A program made the translations under genes and the position numbers. The notes below the pieces were generated by a model. The model saw only the letters and a list, made by a program, of their open reading frames with translations, made no database searches and was not told the origin of the DNA. Below, piece by piece: positions 35,132 to 47,010 of a stretch of 64,000 nucleotides of DNA. Source of the DNA: Druceiella hillmani (lineage: Eukaryota > Arthropoda > Insecta > Lepidoptera > Hepialidae); contig JAYKKI010000074.1 in NCBI GenBank assembly GCA_039881145.1, positions 6,826,001-6,890,000 on the forward strand, written 5' to 3'. The first letter of the stretch is position 1. Each line of letters opens with the position of its first letter.

Positions 35132-35621
35132 TAAGTAAAACAGTATTTAAGTTAAAACACTCCCTTCAGTAAAGCATATATAAATCACTTTTATTTGTAA
35201 TTCAATTTATATTAGCCTTAAAGTTATATGTGAAGTGTGCCTTATTTATAAGATTTGTTTTCCTTTTAGTCTGTATTCTAATACAGTGTATTATATATTA
35301 CGTGATTATATAGGTATTACCTTTGATATTATATAATTAGGCAATACTTATATAATCATGACTGAAATATATAAAAAACACTCTTCTTTTTTCGAAGTCG
35401 GTTAAAAAGAACTTTGGCGGGGAGATTATTTTTCCCTTCCATATAAATATACCATTGCATTTAAAAAAAATAATATAATATATTTTTTTAATTATTAAAA
35501 TTTGTCATTTATTATTTACATGTAACTTTCAAAAACCTAATAAAATTTACAAAACTATAAATAAAAAGGTTTTAAAAACACACTTTCACAAATCGAAATA
35601 TATAATTTGTTTTATACAGAC
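35132..35621. other. AT-rich noncoding stretch
   Basis: Near 35388-35412 'ttttttcgaagtcggttaaa' looks like the start of a minus-strand F2 repeat, otherwise unrecognisable. Nothing else seen. Confidence 0.45.
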
Positions 35622-35628
35622 ATATATA

Positions 35629-35696
<68 letters not shown>

Positions 35697-35697
35697 T
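35622..35697. repeat. (TA)n microsatellite
   Basis: About 75 bp of alternating AT with one 'tgtgtaca' interruption near the left end. Confidence 0.96.
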
Positions 35698-36599
35698 GAA
35701 ATAATATAATTAACTCAAGATAATTTGTGTTCAATTCTGTATCGTAACAGATTTCAAATATAAATAAACCATGATCAAAATAATACATGAATACAATACT
35801 ATCTTGACACATACCTGAAGGTTTGTGCTGTTAAGGTTTTCAAAATAACAACGCTACAAATAATAATTTGAAGCTTAACATTTGAAAGCTATTAAAAACG
35901 AAATATTAATTTTATTACATACAAGCCATATCAAACATTAAAAACCATAAATATAAAAACCTGCTGCTTCAAACTATGTGAATACAAAAAATATAGTAAA
36001 AATCTTATCAATTTAAAACTTTACCTAAAATTTAAAATCATCGTTATGGTTTTCGGGTAAATTTAAGTAATGCTAATTTAGTAATGTCGAAAATATGAAA
36101 AAATATTACTAATATGAAAATTGTTAAAATATTAGTAATGGTTAGAAAAATGTTAAAATATTAGTAATGTCGGAGATAGGAGCATATTTTTTTAAACATT
36201 TTCAACAATATCTTTCATTTTTTATCTTTAATCAAAGTTCTGAAAAGAAAACAATATTGGAATTCTTATAATTTTCCATTTGTTTTGAATTCGTAGACTA
36301 TACGAGAAATGAAAAAAAACCTCGAATATAATATTTTCTTATCCAAAAATTTTCATGACTATTTTTAAATATTAATTATTTAGAAATACTAGAGTTAATA
36401 TGATTTATTATTATATTAAATTTAAAATTTTAAGTACCTGAGAAAAAAAATTATAGATATTTTGGTATAATGATATCTCTAGAATTATCTTATATAAAAT
36501 TCTAGTACAAAAACAAAGTTATGGAATAACTAATAAATTGTAAATAGCATTTTCAAATAATGTAAGAAACCAAAAAAAAATCAAATACTTTATTTGCTC
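35698..36599. other. AT-rich noncoding stretch
   Basis: A small imperfect tandem pair around 'gttaaaatattagtaatg' (36120-36175) is the only structure seen. Confidence 0.55.
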
Positions 36600-36805
36600 C
36601 TTTTAAAGTATCTAAGTAGTATATTAATATTTTTACGCGTTAATCAAGATACGTGCAAATTAGTGTCTTTTATCGTTATGCAAAATTTCAAGTTTCTAGG
36701 TCAATCGTTTCTAAGAAAAACAGCTGTGACGGAGATATACGGATACTTGAGTGATTTTACAAAAGTTCCGTCCATTTGAAGTACAGAATCCTAAAAAGGG
36801 AAAAG
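36600..36805 (+). mobile_element. Lepidoptera-type repeat F1-related fragment
   Basis: 'atgcaaaatttcaagtttct' and 'aggtcaatcgtttctaagaa', then 'acagctgtgacggagatata' and 'cagaatcctaaaaaggg', follow the order of the 3' half of a repeat common in Lepidoptera. The gacagaca tract itself is degraded. The overlapping ORFs are incidental. Confidence 0.5.
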
Positions 36806-37524
36806 CAATGGCGTAATGATATGGCATAAAGAGGAATAAAATTAGATGAACTATTTTAAATTGGGAGATACTTGGCTCATTACAGTTACGGCAAGGCAAT
36901 CTATCATACGTTGCCTGACCTCGTTAACACCGCTTTCCACCGGTGGTGGTTGGTGGTAACTATTTTTCCATTCTTAAATTCTAGTTCCATTTATGTAGAA
37001 AATAACTCATTCTCTTTTTCACCAGGATTTACCGATAATTACAATTCGGATGGTATTAAATATTTTAAAATGAAACTATGAAATGAATTAAAACCAAGAA
37101 GCACATTTATATAAATTTTCTAAGATTTCCGATTAAGGTTGGTATCGATCTTCTAAATAGAGAAGGATTTTTCACAGAACATAGTTTTTGTGGAATTTTG
37201 AAAACTGTTGGTTTTTGTATATGTCGGTTTCTTATTCAGAACGTAGAAAACAATACAAGATGCTGATGATAATTTTGGACACATAAAGGAATATATAATG
37301 TCCATTCGTAATTGGATTGACTCTAAATATATCGTTACTCATTATCTTTGATCTATACATCATGGTCTTTATAAACAACTTTAGTATAGATTTTGTTAGT
37401 GTTCGCATACTGCGTATTATAAACATTGTATACAACTTAAATATATTATGAGAAACAAAACTATCAAACTAAAATATGAAAAAGGGTAGATTTTGTATAA
37501 TCGGTTTGGTTCGAGTAATTTGAT
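36806..37524. other. AT-rich noncoding stretch
   Basis: Short ORFs at 36872-37081 (plus) and 37232-37435 (minus) have no motifs. No repeat recognised. Confidence 0.5.
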
Positions 37525-37830
37525 GGTTTTATAACGGGATCGCAGCGGTGCCGTTTCAATAACCCTATTTCAATGCCAAATGTATGCCTATAAATAAGTA
37601 CTATATTAAAAATCGTGTGCACCTTTCTGATGTACTCGAAATATATTGATTTACTTTGCAATTTGTACGCAATTGTGATGTCGCTGTGGTAAAGGGAGAC
37701 GCGCGTGCACCGCAGATACAAAGGACGAACAACCGTCTGGTCTCCCTTCGCAAGATCAAATGCAATTGAATATCGCGGTGCGTCAAATTGATTCCACACG
37801 TGATGTTACGGAGCGGGAGTCAGTTTAAAT
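37525..37830. other. GC-richer island, possible conserved noncoding element
   Basis: About 300 bp of more balanced DNA with CpG clusters at the right half ('gagacgcgcgtgcaccgcag', 'tcgcggtgcgtcaaattgat') and an E-box cacgtg at 37797-37802. Overlapping 61- and 111-codon minus frames match no family. Confidence 0.3.
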
Positions 37831-38719
37831 ACTTTCGTATTTTGATTAGATCGTTCTGTAAAGCTTACGTTACGTTGGTTTCGCATTCTTCTCATATATC
37901 ACATAGTTTGTTTGTATTTATATTGAACTAGCTGCCCGATTTTATTAGGGATAAAAGATAATGAACAAAATTTTGTTTGAATCGTCTTTTCTTTATAATA
38001 GATATTTATGGTTAATTTATTAGCAATATTTATTTATTTCTTATTTTAGTCGATTATGTAACTGTACGATTCAATGTTGTAAAATAATAACATTTATAAC
38101 AAACAATACATAATTATTAGGCGCATATAAGTTAGAACTATCTTGTAGATTTCATTATCATGTATAACGCCTTCAAATATCATTTTGATGTAACTACAAC
38201 GGTTTAAGATATGGTAACAGTTTGTTTTGTTGGTTTAACTCTTGGATAGTTTACTTCCTTTGCCCAATATTGCGTAACAAAACAGTTTATAACACACGAC
38301 TTGCAATAATTAGCTGCATATGTATTTTCATACATATTTTATAGCTTTTCATTAACTTTCACAAACCATAGTCATTTTATTGCTTACAATACTTGTTTAA
38401 TATTAACTCAAAAAGGCAACCAGCACGCTTTGAGTACTTTATTTGAATTGTCACTGCTCATTATCCACATGTTCTAAAATAATTTAAAGACGCTATGTTC
38501 ATCTGGATATTATAAATTAGAAGACGGTGAAAATTTTGGTGCCAAGCGAAAATAATAATTCTATGCCAAACCAAAGAAAAAAACCATATTTTTTATTATT
38601 TTAAAACAATATTATTAACTATGATTAATATATTTTTGTTAGTACGCCATGTTTATTGATATTAAAATCTCTTATTTAGTGGTCAGTTATGAATACCGTT
38701 CTATATACACGTATTTTAG

Positions 38720-38720
<1 letters not shown>
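37831..38720. other. AT-rich noncoding stretch
   Basis: No gene or repeat recognised. Confidence 0.5.

Positions 38721-38767
<47 letters not shown>
38721..38767. repeat. (TA)n microsatellite
   Basis: About 46 bp of alternating AT. The 87-codon ORF spanning it (38689-38952) is partly a product of the repeat and has no motif in its unique part. Confidence 0.95.
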
Positions 38768-38769
<2 letters not shown>

Positions 38770-39097
38770 CTCCATACGTCTATCGTCTCTACCGGTAAAT
38801 ACATTTTGGAAATTGGAGGCTCTGCACGAGAATATACAATTGAATTTGAAAATCAAGGGACTGTAATTAGTGAAAGTATTTACTATATCTTCACTGATTA
38901 CATTTCTCAGCTACTCCAGAATTTGAAAACTCGAAATATTCGTAGTTTGTGAATTTGAAACGAGAATAACTTCGATCTAAATTTAGGTTAAGTTTATCGA
39001 TGGAATAAATTGATCTAAATGTTTTTATAAGACGTACACAAATGATAAATAGTTTACGTAACACAGGCTTTGAAATTTTTTGTCATTATTTATAAAA

Positions 39098-39650
39098 AAC
39101 CTGAACTCGCTCTACGAGGGTTTCATACATATTTAGGAATTTATAAAAAATTAAGAGTACGTAGTATTTCTAATTAAGCTGTTTACAAATGTTAATTTTT
39201 CAAATAGTAAATATATTGCTTGCCATATATTTTACAGCCTTATAAAAAAACTAATTATAAAATTTTATAATTTCACATAAAATTAAAAATCATTAATGTT
39301 TGAATTTTTCTCTTTAGTTTTGCTACAAGACCTTCCAATTATGCTGACTCTTAAGATTGTTGGTCGATTGGAAGTACCCCAAAAGGATTTGATGATTAGT
39401 GAATAAAAGTGTTATTTCAATAAAAGAAAATAGGCTTTAAAGGGCTCTTTGTTGCGTAAACCAAAAAACTTTAAATTTTTACATAAGTATAAGGCTATAG
39501 GTCTCAGTATACGATATTAATTTCAACTTCATATCTCAAGTGGTTCTTCAGAAAAAGGGGTTGACAGAAAGATGGAGGGACGGACAGCCGAGTGATCCTA
39601 TATGCTTCCGTCTTTTTTCATTTTGAGGGATGGAACCCTAAAAAGGAAAA
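39098..39650 (+). mobile_element. Lepidoptera-type interspersed repeat F1, near full length
   Basis: Opens 'cctgaactcgctctacgag' and 'ggtttcatacatatttagga'. It contains 'aggtctcagtatacgatatt' and 'gttcttcagaaaaaggggtt', and ends 'gacggacagccgagtgatcc' then 'ttcattttgagggatggaac' and 'cctaaaaag'. This is the same order as the copy at 53756. Confidence 0.75.
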
Positions 39651-40894
39651 CGTCCTATACTGTATTTCAATCTTACATGTATGGCATAAGACTGGAACTT
39701 AACACTACCTTTTGCGAAACTCACATTTTCGATTAGTGCCTGCCATAGTGGTTTTTGTTTAACTTAGAGCCGTTTGGTAATCTGAAAACAACAAAAAATG
39801 CTCATGTCATATGTTTTTGTTCATATTGGTTGTTCAGTTGTGATCAGTTTAGCTTATTCTATTCGTTTGTTTTTATCGAAGTTGCTTTTTTTAGTAACGC
39901 GATTTTTCGAAACACGACACCGACTTCATATTTTCTGGATTCTCTCAGTTTTGATGAATTTATCATAAATAAAAAGTATTCTGTCGTTTTTATGGGGTAG
40001 TTCGGCAATTAAGAGATCAAAACCGATATATCAATCTTTTTGCGTTTTTATCAGGTGATTGCGTTAGTCACTTTGAGTGAGCAAACTGTTGCGTTAGAAG
40101 GTTAAACACCGGCTGAGAGTTAAATTTTACATGAATTTTTTTGAAAATTGTATTGTCGATAGCTTATGAGCATTCGTGTTTTCTTTGTTTGTTTTTAGAC
40201 TAATTAATTGAGGAAATCGTTTGTAGATTAATTACAGATGGATTTTTAGGATTTCGTTACAGAAATATATAAACGGAACCCTCATAATTGTTTTTAAATG
40301 TTACGGCCTTATAATATTTTTAATTTAAATCTGACTTTTGAGGAAATTTTACAGGAATACGGTTTTTTATGTACTTTGCCATACATTGAATAAGGAAATC
40401 ATTTTGTTTTCCTGCAGTCTTTCCATCGCCCTATTTGTGTTGTATTCTGTGTAATGTTAATGCTGACGGTAATAAATTCGTAATTTATTTTACAAAGCAA
40501 AATTAATAGCAATATAACTTTGGTTTCATACTTTATAACTAAAAAAACAGAATATAACCAATTTGAACTAACGGAATCCCAAATTACATATTTTTCAATG
40601 TTTTAACAAAGCTGTGATCTTTTTACATTAATTTTTTTTGTGCATTACCGCAGGTTTGACTTTGTGGGATATATGGGAAACAAATTGAGCTATGAGTCAT
40701 TTTGCATAATAATTGGGGATAGGTTTAACATAAAAAAACCGTAAAGGTTTTATTAGATAAATCGTTTTTTGTAATATCATGCGATATACTAAACGGAATA
40801 TGAAAAATACGAATTTTGCCATAATTTTAAATCGAATTTTGCTCCTGAGGATATAAGAAAATTAAAAATATTGAATCATACTTTCTTATTTTCA
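39651..40894. other. AT-rich noncoding stretch before the pogo relic
   Basis: ORF 39755-40000 (81 codons) has no motif. Part of this interval may be the 5' noncoding sequence or intron of the pogo element, since 'attttcag' precedes its first recognisable codons. No terminal inverted repeat matching the right end was found. Confidence 0.45.
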
Positions 40895-40904
40895 GGTTTT
40901 CAAA

Positions 40905-42912
40905 ACCACCCTTACGCGTAAGAAAGACTTCGTGAGGATAAATAGACTTATCGAAGTACAAAGACGCTTATGAGGAGGTAGGTGAAAGTAGGAGATTCGT
41001 TGCGAAAAACGCGCGGAGTAAACCACTGTTCGCTCATAATATATATTCGAGATGCTTTTGGCGAGAAAGAAAATCAAGACATGGGATATAAAGCACACAA
41101 CCGAGTTTTTAATGAGGAGGAAGAGCCAGAGCTTTCAAAGTACTTGATGTGATATGCAGATATATATTTTGACCTACCTAAGAAGGAGGTAAGAAATTTG
41201 AACTATGAACTTACAGTTAAATATAAGTTATTACGGCCTTAGACTTGGGATGACAACGAGCTAGCAGGTGAGGAATGGGAAGAAACCCCGAACTCTCTTT
41301 AGGTGCAGCGCAAGCTACAATCCTCTTTAGGGCTACTAGCTTTAACAAAACCAATGTAGATACTTTCTATGAGAATTTGACCATTGTCATGGACCGTCAT
41401 AAGCTTGAGCCTCAAGACATTTATAACGCTAACGAAAAAGGCATAACTACTATTCAAAAGCCCGATAGAGTGGTGGCTAGGTGTGGTGCTCATCAAGTAG
41501 GTTCAGTAACTTTAGCGAAAAGAGGTATATTAGTCACAGTTGCCTTTGCCGCGAATATCATCGAAAATGTAATTCAGCCATTCTTCGTCTTCCCGTAAGA
41601 GCGTTATCAAGATAATTTTATTAGGGATGGGCTCGTAGGCTCCGCTGGAGTTGCCAAACTCTAGCTGGATGCAGAATGAAACAGTTATGTATTTCCTGGA
41701 ATACTTCAAAAAACGTACAAATGTATCTCCGTCACATAAGGTGTTACTTCTGCTTGATAATCACTCTTCACACGCCCTAGACTTTTGCAAAAACAATGCA
41801 ATTATCTTAATATCTTTCCCACCTTACTACTCTCATAGACTATAACCGCTTGATCGATCTGCATATGGCCCTTTGAAAAAAGCTATAAATTCAGCCCGCT
41901 ATGCATGGATGCGAAACCATCCGGGAAGTCCTAAAGAAGAAGAATGTCCATTTATGATATTCCAGCCATTGTAGCGTCTGCTATGTCAATTGCTCTTACG
42001 CCTTCAAATATTCAAGCCGGTTTTTGCAAAATAGGAACTTCCGATTATACGGGTAATCTGAATATGTTTACTGAGCTCGATTTTGCTCCTGAATTTGTTC
42101 CGGATAGACCAAATCACGAAAATATTACCGAACCAGCTATTGTTCCTGTACCGAATACTAGCTCACCTGAAGAGCCTATTTTTGTAACGGATAGCTCAAA
42201 TCAAGAAAATACGGCAGATGCATTAATTGTTCCTATACCAAATGCTAACCTACCTGAAAACGAAACGCCGCCGCTATCGCTTTCTATCTTAAATCATGAA
42301 CTATTGGTTGAGATGGTCATTCAACAAGAGGCTATAGAGATCAATAGTTCACCAATCCCAAGAACTGAACAGGAAAACATAACTGAACGTCCGGAAACTT
42401 TAACTATACCACCCAGATATCACAGCGGCATTAGTATTAAGGAAACTTCTCCAAAACCATCAACACAATTGAACAAGGGCTCAAAAAATTACTTCTAGCG
42501 TCCCCGCTATATCTTCACCGGAAACAATACAATAATTTTCGAAAGCTCCTCCGAGTAAAAATAATAATAAAAGGTGAAAAATCTGGAAGTCTACAATTTA
42601 CACTGATGCCACAGAGGGAAGAGATAAGAAAGGAGCAAGAAACAATATTGAAACGAACAAGGGCTAAGCGAGTTAAGAAGCAATTGGATGGAGGAATGAA
42701 GAAGCAATTCGATGGAGGAAAAAGTAAAAGAAACAGCACAAAAGAAAAAAAAGAAAAATATACAACAAAGTATCATCAGAAGGAGAAGAGTGGTTCTGTC
42801 TTGTTTGAATGTCACCATATTCAGAGAGCAGATTCGAGGAAAAGTGGATCCAATTCACCACTTGTAAACTATGGGCTCACGAAGAATGCACAGAAGGTAG
42901 TCTTAGATTAAC
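40905..42912 (+). pseudogene. pogo-superfamily DDE transposase relic
   Basis: Successive frames read as one transposase. The N-terminal part (about 40930-41280) carries 'VFNEEEEPELSKYL' and 'WDDNELAGEEW', typical of the DNA-binding half. The DDE domain opens with 'SFNKTNVDTFYENLTIV' and 'QDIYNANEKGITT' (41275-41598). The expected first catalytic Asp is Asn here (codon 41431-41433). The second Asp is kept in 'LLLLDNHSSH' (41756-41758) and the third in 'PLDRSAYGPLKK' (41852-41854), just after an in-frame stop. 'TIYDIPAIV'-type sequence and 'TPSNIQAGF' follow (41944-42498), then a basic tail and a C-terminal zinc-finger-like end, 'EKWIQ...WAHEECTEG' (42822-42890). Stops at 41596 and 41843, a shift near 41655 and shifts after 42498 disable it. 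Confidence 0.9.
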
Positions 42913-42916
42913 AAAA

Positions 42917-42939
42917 GTCAAAGAGAATCTCTCTTTGAC
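42917..42939. other. Short hairpin after the transposase
   Basis: Perfect 9-bp stem gtcaaagag / ctctttgac with loop aatct, 5 bp beyond the last recognisable transposase codons. It may be incidental or part of the element's 3' untranslated region. Confidence 0.8.
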
Positions 42940-43284
42940 GTTTATTCTTTTCGTTTATTTTCAAATAATTTTCGTTTGTTATGTTTAAAAAACAAACAGT
43001 TGATTTTTGTTTTGATTTTTGTTAATTTACATAAATTACATATTAACGTTAAGTAATATATAGCTACAAATGACTGGTAATACACGTAGATTTTAACTGG
43101 CGTGCTCTAAAAACTTTAAAGGCTGATTAAAAATATCGTTAAAAGTATTTAAAACATTGAAGACTGATTATTATTGCCAAAGAAATCCTTAATTATTCTT
43201 AGAGTTAAAATAAACAATTAGTAAAATATGTTATAATATTACATCTTGTATTATTCGTACGTGTTTCAACTTACCCCAATCACT

Positions 43285-43319
43285 GTTTCAACCGCCCCTG
43301 ATATCGCTACGGTTGAAAC
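43285..43319. repeat. Inverted repeat at candidate pogo right end
   Basis: gtttcaaccg (43285-43294) and cggttgaaac (43310-43319) are exact inverse copies 15 bp apart, and gtttcaac also occurs at 43263. This spacing suggests the transposon's terminal region plus a facing fragment of another copy end. Confidence 0.6.
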
Positions 43320-43770
43320 AAAGCGTTTTTTTTTAATTTGATCTACTAGTAAAAATTAGACATGGAACTAAAATCATATTGCCCATTAGTAAATAGAAAT
43401 ATGCTCTTTTATTTAACATATCTTCTTCATCGCTCGGATTATAAAAAGCAAAACTATGGACAATAGAAAGAAAGTCAAATTGTTTCAGCCCTACCCAGTC
43501 TACCCTACATACTCCCAGTTTGGCTATTGCAATGGTGTTTATGTAAATGTTTTGTTTGATCACTGAATTATTTAATCCAACTATTTTTCACGAAATTATG
43601 GCTATATTAAAATGTCTCAACATGTTTTTAAAATGGAAAAGTGAAGGATTGTTTAGAATATTTCCTAGTACATTAATCTTATTATATAAAAAGGAACTTT
43701 TTGTCCGTATGCAGTTGCCTATTTTCCAAACCTTTAGATCGAATTTGATGAAACTTTTACTGGCGACATG
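43320..43770. other. AT-rich noncoding stretch
   Basis: Overlapping ORFs on both strands (43333-43563 minus, 43547-43789 plus) have no motif and look incidental. Confidence 0.5.
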
Positions 43771-43909
43771 CTTTCGTTTTTCAGAATGATGATAAGACTT
43801 ACTTAGCTCAAAATGAAAATATCTGTGGATCCCATAATACCTGCGATGTTTCCACAGATGTTTTCATTTTGAGTTAAGTAAATCTTATCAACATTCTGAA
43901 AAACGAAAG
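43771..43909. repeat. 139-bp fold-back element (59-bp arms, 21-bp loop)
   Basis: Left arm 43771-43829 and right arm 43851-43909 are inverse copies over 59 bp with about four mismatches. Both ends are 'ctttcgtttttcagaatg' in inward reading. The loop is 'tcccataatacctgcgatgtt'-like and unpaired. The shape is that of a miniature fold-back transposon or a hairpin RNA gene; no flanking target duplication is obvious. If transcribed it would give an almost perfect dsRNA stem. Confidence 0.93.
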
Positions 43910-44219
43910 CGGGTCTTTATTTTTTTTATTACATAAATCTGCCCTTTTAGTAAAATCAGTGTATATGAGGAAAAAAGAGACTTGGCGCCGATTCCAAAAA
44001 TGTGCCATTAGCAATATTTTGGAATTTATGAAGTTCGGAAACAATATTGTGCCGCATAAAAAACCAAATACTCGTATTTACCATTATTTTATACTTTTTA
44101 GTGCGCTTCTTACCCGGTGACTATTTGAAGTCGTTTCTATTTTTTTTTTTAAATATTTTAATATTTATAATATCTACTAAAAATATTATAGAGTGTATAC
44201 ATTTAGTAATTTAGAATTG
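43910..44219. other. AT-rich noncoding stretch
   Basis: No feature recognised. Confidence 0.5.
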
Positions 44220-44345
44220 AAATTATGCATCACCGACTCAAACTACCAGATAAGCCGTAAAGCATATTCTCAGACGCCTATTAGTCGCCCTTCCATTTAA
44301 TTAATCCCATTAAGGAGATTGCGAAAGCGGGCTTGCGACTTTACG
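44220..44345. promoter_or_regulatory. Possible conserved regulatory island
   Basis: A GC-richer 125-bp block with 'aatcccattaa' within 'ttaattaatcccattaagg'. It combines homeodomain-type TAAT cores and a TAATCC core, with flanking inverse 'agtcgc' / 'gcgact'. Motif content suits a developmental enhancer, but such short motifs also occur by chance. Confidence 0.25.
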
Positions 44346-44759
44346 AATCGTACACATATTAGCACAACTAAATGTTGTTTAATGATTTTCAGTGTAATGG
44401 TTTTATGCCGTTAATTTAATGAACAAGTAAAATATAGGTCTTTACTTATCGACTGGCAATTATACATTGCTGTACCAAATGTTATTTATGTGTTTTTCAT
44501 TAAATTTAATTTCAATCAATTCAATAAACCTAATTAGTGAAAGTTATCGTCACGTTAATATGAAATGAGTTTATTAAGTTTTAAATTATGTAATGTTTTA
44601 TTTATATTGTGCAAATAGTTTTACATCAAGTATTGAAAACATGTTATATCTGAACCGTAATACTTTTCTGTCGAAAAAAAATCCTCCCGCCGCCATTACC
44701 AGATTCTAACTGAGCTTCGACAACTGTTTAATTTAGTTCAATACAATATAAAATATAAC
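44346..44759. other. AT-rich noncoding stretch
   Basis: No feature recognised. Confidence 0.5.
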
Positions 44760-44875
44760 TAATGGAAGAGATATAACCATCAGGCGCACACGTCATCAAT
44801 ACACGGCCGTCACTTAGTCGCACGTTTATAAATTACGCGCGGCGATGAATTCACACCGAATCTACAATATTCATA
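44760..44875. other. GC-richer island, possible conserved noncoding element
   Basis: About 115 bp: 'caggcgcacacgtcatcaat', 'cacggccgtcacttagtcgc', 'ttacgcgcggcgatgaattc', with a TTTATAAATTA core. No ORF. Confidence 0.27.
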
Positions 44876-45714
44876 AATTTAACTTTTCAAAAAACCAAAT
44901 CGATTAGTCCGACATTATGATTTTAGTGATGTTCACGGTTACGGGTCAGGTCGGGTCGTGTTGCTGGCTTGGGAGGTATTTTGTCCTTATGGAATCGAGT
45001 ACCTCTTATAAGTTTTAGTACACTTCGTGGGTGAAAATGCAGGTACATTGGAAAATAGTGAAATTATATCACAGCGGTATAGCTACGTTTATAAAGATTG
45101 CCGAAAAATAGTTTATTGAATTTAACATAATAAGTCTGTACAATGTTTATTATTATGTTCATTGTTTTTTTTTTATTTATGAAATTATTGTATCTACGAT
45201 CTTTTGTAGTCCAACTTAAACTTGAATTTTTAAATATTTAATTTATGGTTCACTGGAAGAAATTGATCTCATTATAATAAAATTGTCATATGTAGATGAT
45301 AATGTTAAAGTTGATATAAGTTAATATATAGTTTTCGATAATACTAAGTGACCCAAATAAGTTATCTAAAGATAATTTAAAAATATACTAATTTTATGAA
45401 GCATCACAATATCAATAATCTTTAAATGAATGAATTGTCCATATAATTTTGACAGTATGAGTAACACTTATATATATTTATATTCAATCGTATTTAGGAC
45501 TAAATATCAGAAATCGTATCGATTTAAAGGACAGAAGGGCTTAATACACTTTGCCCATTCCACTACAATTGTTAACATAATTACGCCTTGTTTAATTTAT
45601 ATATTGTTAATTGTTAATGTTATGTTATGTATATTTTAAAATATTTATATTTTTACATATTTCCTTAAAACTATTTTTATATCACATTTCGTATTTGTAC
45701 ACCAGTCTTTACCG
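44876..45714. other. AT-rich noncoding stretch
   Basis: A short direct repeat 'gggtcaggtc' / 'gggtcgtg' at 44943-44960. An ORF at 45430-45639 lacks motifs. Nothing else recognised. Confidence 0.5.
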
Positions 45715-45890
45715 TTCTTGAAGTGTGAGGTCACACTCAAGTCAGTCAACCCGTTCCGCCGGCACATCACAATCGCCGCGTAATTGCGCCAAACGACTCT
45801 CGAGGCCAATAAAGAGGGACTACCCGCGAGGGAAGTTTTAACCCCCGACAATGAGACGTTAGTCATTCCCGTTCCGGTGTTTGTGCGTGA
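45715..45890. other. GC-richer island, possible conserved noncoding element
   Basis: About 175 bp with 'gaggtcacactcaagtcagt', 'ccgttccgccggcacatcac' and 'gaggccaataaagagggac'. The minus-strand 73-codon frame across it shows no family signature. Strong contrast to its flanks. Confidence 0.3.
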
Positions 45891-46714
45891 GATTTGATTT
45901 GTTTGACGGTTGGCTTTTTTATTTTTTAACAGGCGGTGTCGACGGCTAGATTAGGCGGTCATAAAAATGGGAATGTTTTGTGTGGTTACAGTTAAAATGG
46001 GTTAATGGATTCGGTATTCGCGAGATAAGAGGGTTTCAGATATCATTTGATTCTAATATTATTGCATCGATCATTTGTGAAATAAATATAATAGTTTTGT
46101 TCGTTAGATCGTGGCTGAATAAGTTTCAGGGAAATAATTAATTAAATATAATACAAACTTTACATCTATTGAAAAAAAGAAAGTCGCCAGAATCGTAATT
46201 TTTAAATATATTATTGGATTATTACTGTCAATATGTATATATCTTATAACTCAAAATGTTTACAACATTTGCGTTAGGAATATGGCGAAAATTTTAAAAT
46301 GATGTAAAATATAAACTATGCGCAATATAGTTGAGTTGTGTGTACATATAGATTTTAATCAATCGCCAATTATTTTTAAAATATTCAAGGTTACGACGAG
46401 TAATCCACGCATTTGACCAGTTTTCCATTTCTGTCCGTTTAGGTTATTTTGAGAGTGCATAACAGCGAACACAGGCGTTTAGCAATTAAAATGTAATAAA
46501 AATCACTTTGTGCAAAACATGGTGAACTACTTAGTGTAATATGTTTAGAAATTTTATTGTCACTCTGTAATAATTGTGCGAGGAAATTTAAAAATTAGTC
46601 AAATATTTCCTGATGTCAAGACATATGGAAAATTGCTACCTGCTGGTAGAATTTCAGTAAACGGTTAATAAAAGAAAGCGCAGCTTATATGCAATTCCAA
46701 AAGGTTACATTACC
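45891..46714. other. AT-rich noncoding stretch
   Basis: No feature recognised. Confidence 0.5.
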
Positions 46715-47010
46715 CGATATTGAAGCTTGCTGTAGAGTCCTTAGGGAGAGGCAGATTGCAGACATTGCCGACGGTGATTAGCCAAAAACTTGTATTAATG
46801 CTATTGATGTCAATATACCGTCGGAAAACATGTATTAATGCTATTGATGTCAATATACCGTCGGGTGTGGAAGCGTTGATTGAAATAACTATACTACTTT
46901 TTCCATCCAAACACGTACTCACGTCTAAATTTTGGGACTGTGTTCTAACACAACTTACCCAACTTTTCCTTCTATGTAAATACTTAGCGCAAATTGCAAA
47001 TAAATAAAGA
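46715..47010. other. Unassigned open segment with 40-bp tandem duplication
   Basis: A 95-codon plus frame (46720-47007) is open, but it contains a perfect 34-bp repeat at 40-bp spacing (tgtattaatgctattgatgt at 46791 and 46831). Forty is not a multiple of three, so the duplicated block is translated in two different frames, which argues against a conserved protein. No motif recognised. Confidence 0.3.

Larger units (their letters stand above)
40895..43302 (+). mobile_element. pogo/Tigger-type DNA transposon remnant
   Basis: The interval comprises the decayed transposase (40905-42912), a 9-bp hairpin directly after it (42917-42939, gtcaaagag / ctctttgac) and a candidate right end near 43255-43302. 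There, gtttcaac motifs recur and the sequence reads 'caccgcccctg'-like on approach to a TA-containing site. Read inward on the minus strand it begins 'caggggcggttgaaac'. pogo-superfamily termini usually begin with CAG and duplicate TA. The left end was not located, so the boundaries are provisional. Confidence 0.6.

Noticed and set aside
46720..47007. 95-codon ORF as a gene
   Set aside because: It contains a 40-bp perfect duplication that changes frame, so the same DNA is read as two unrelated peptides.
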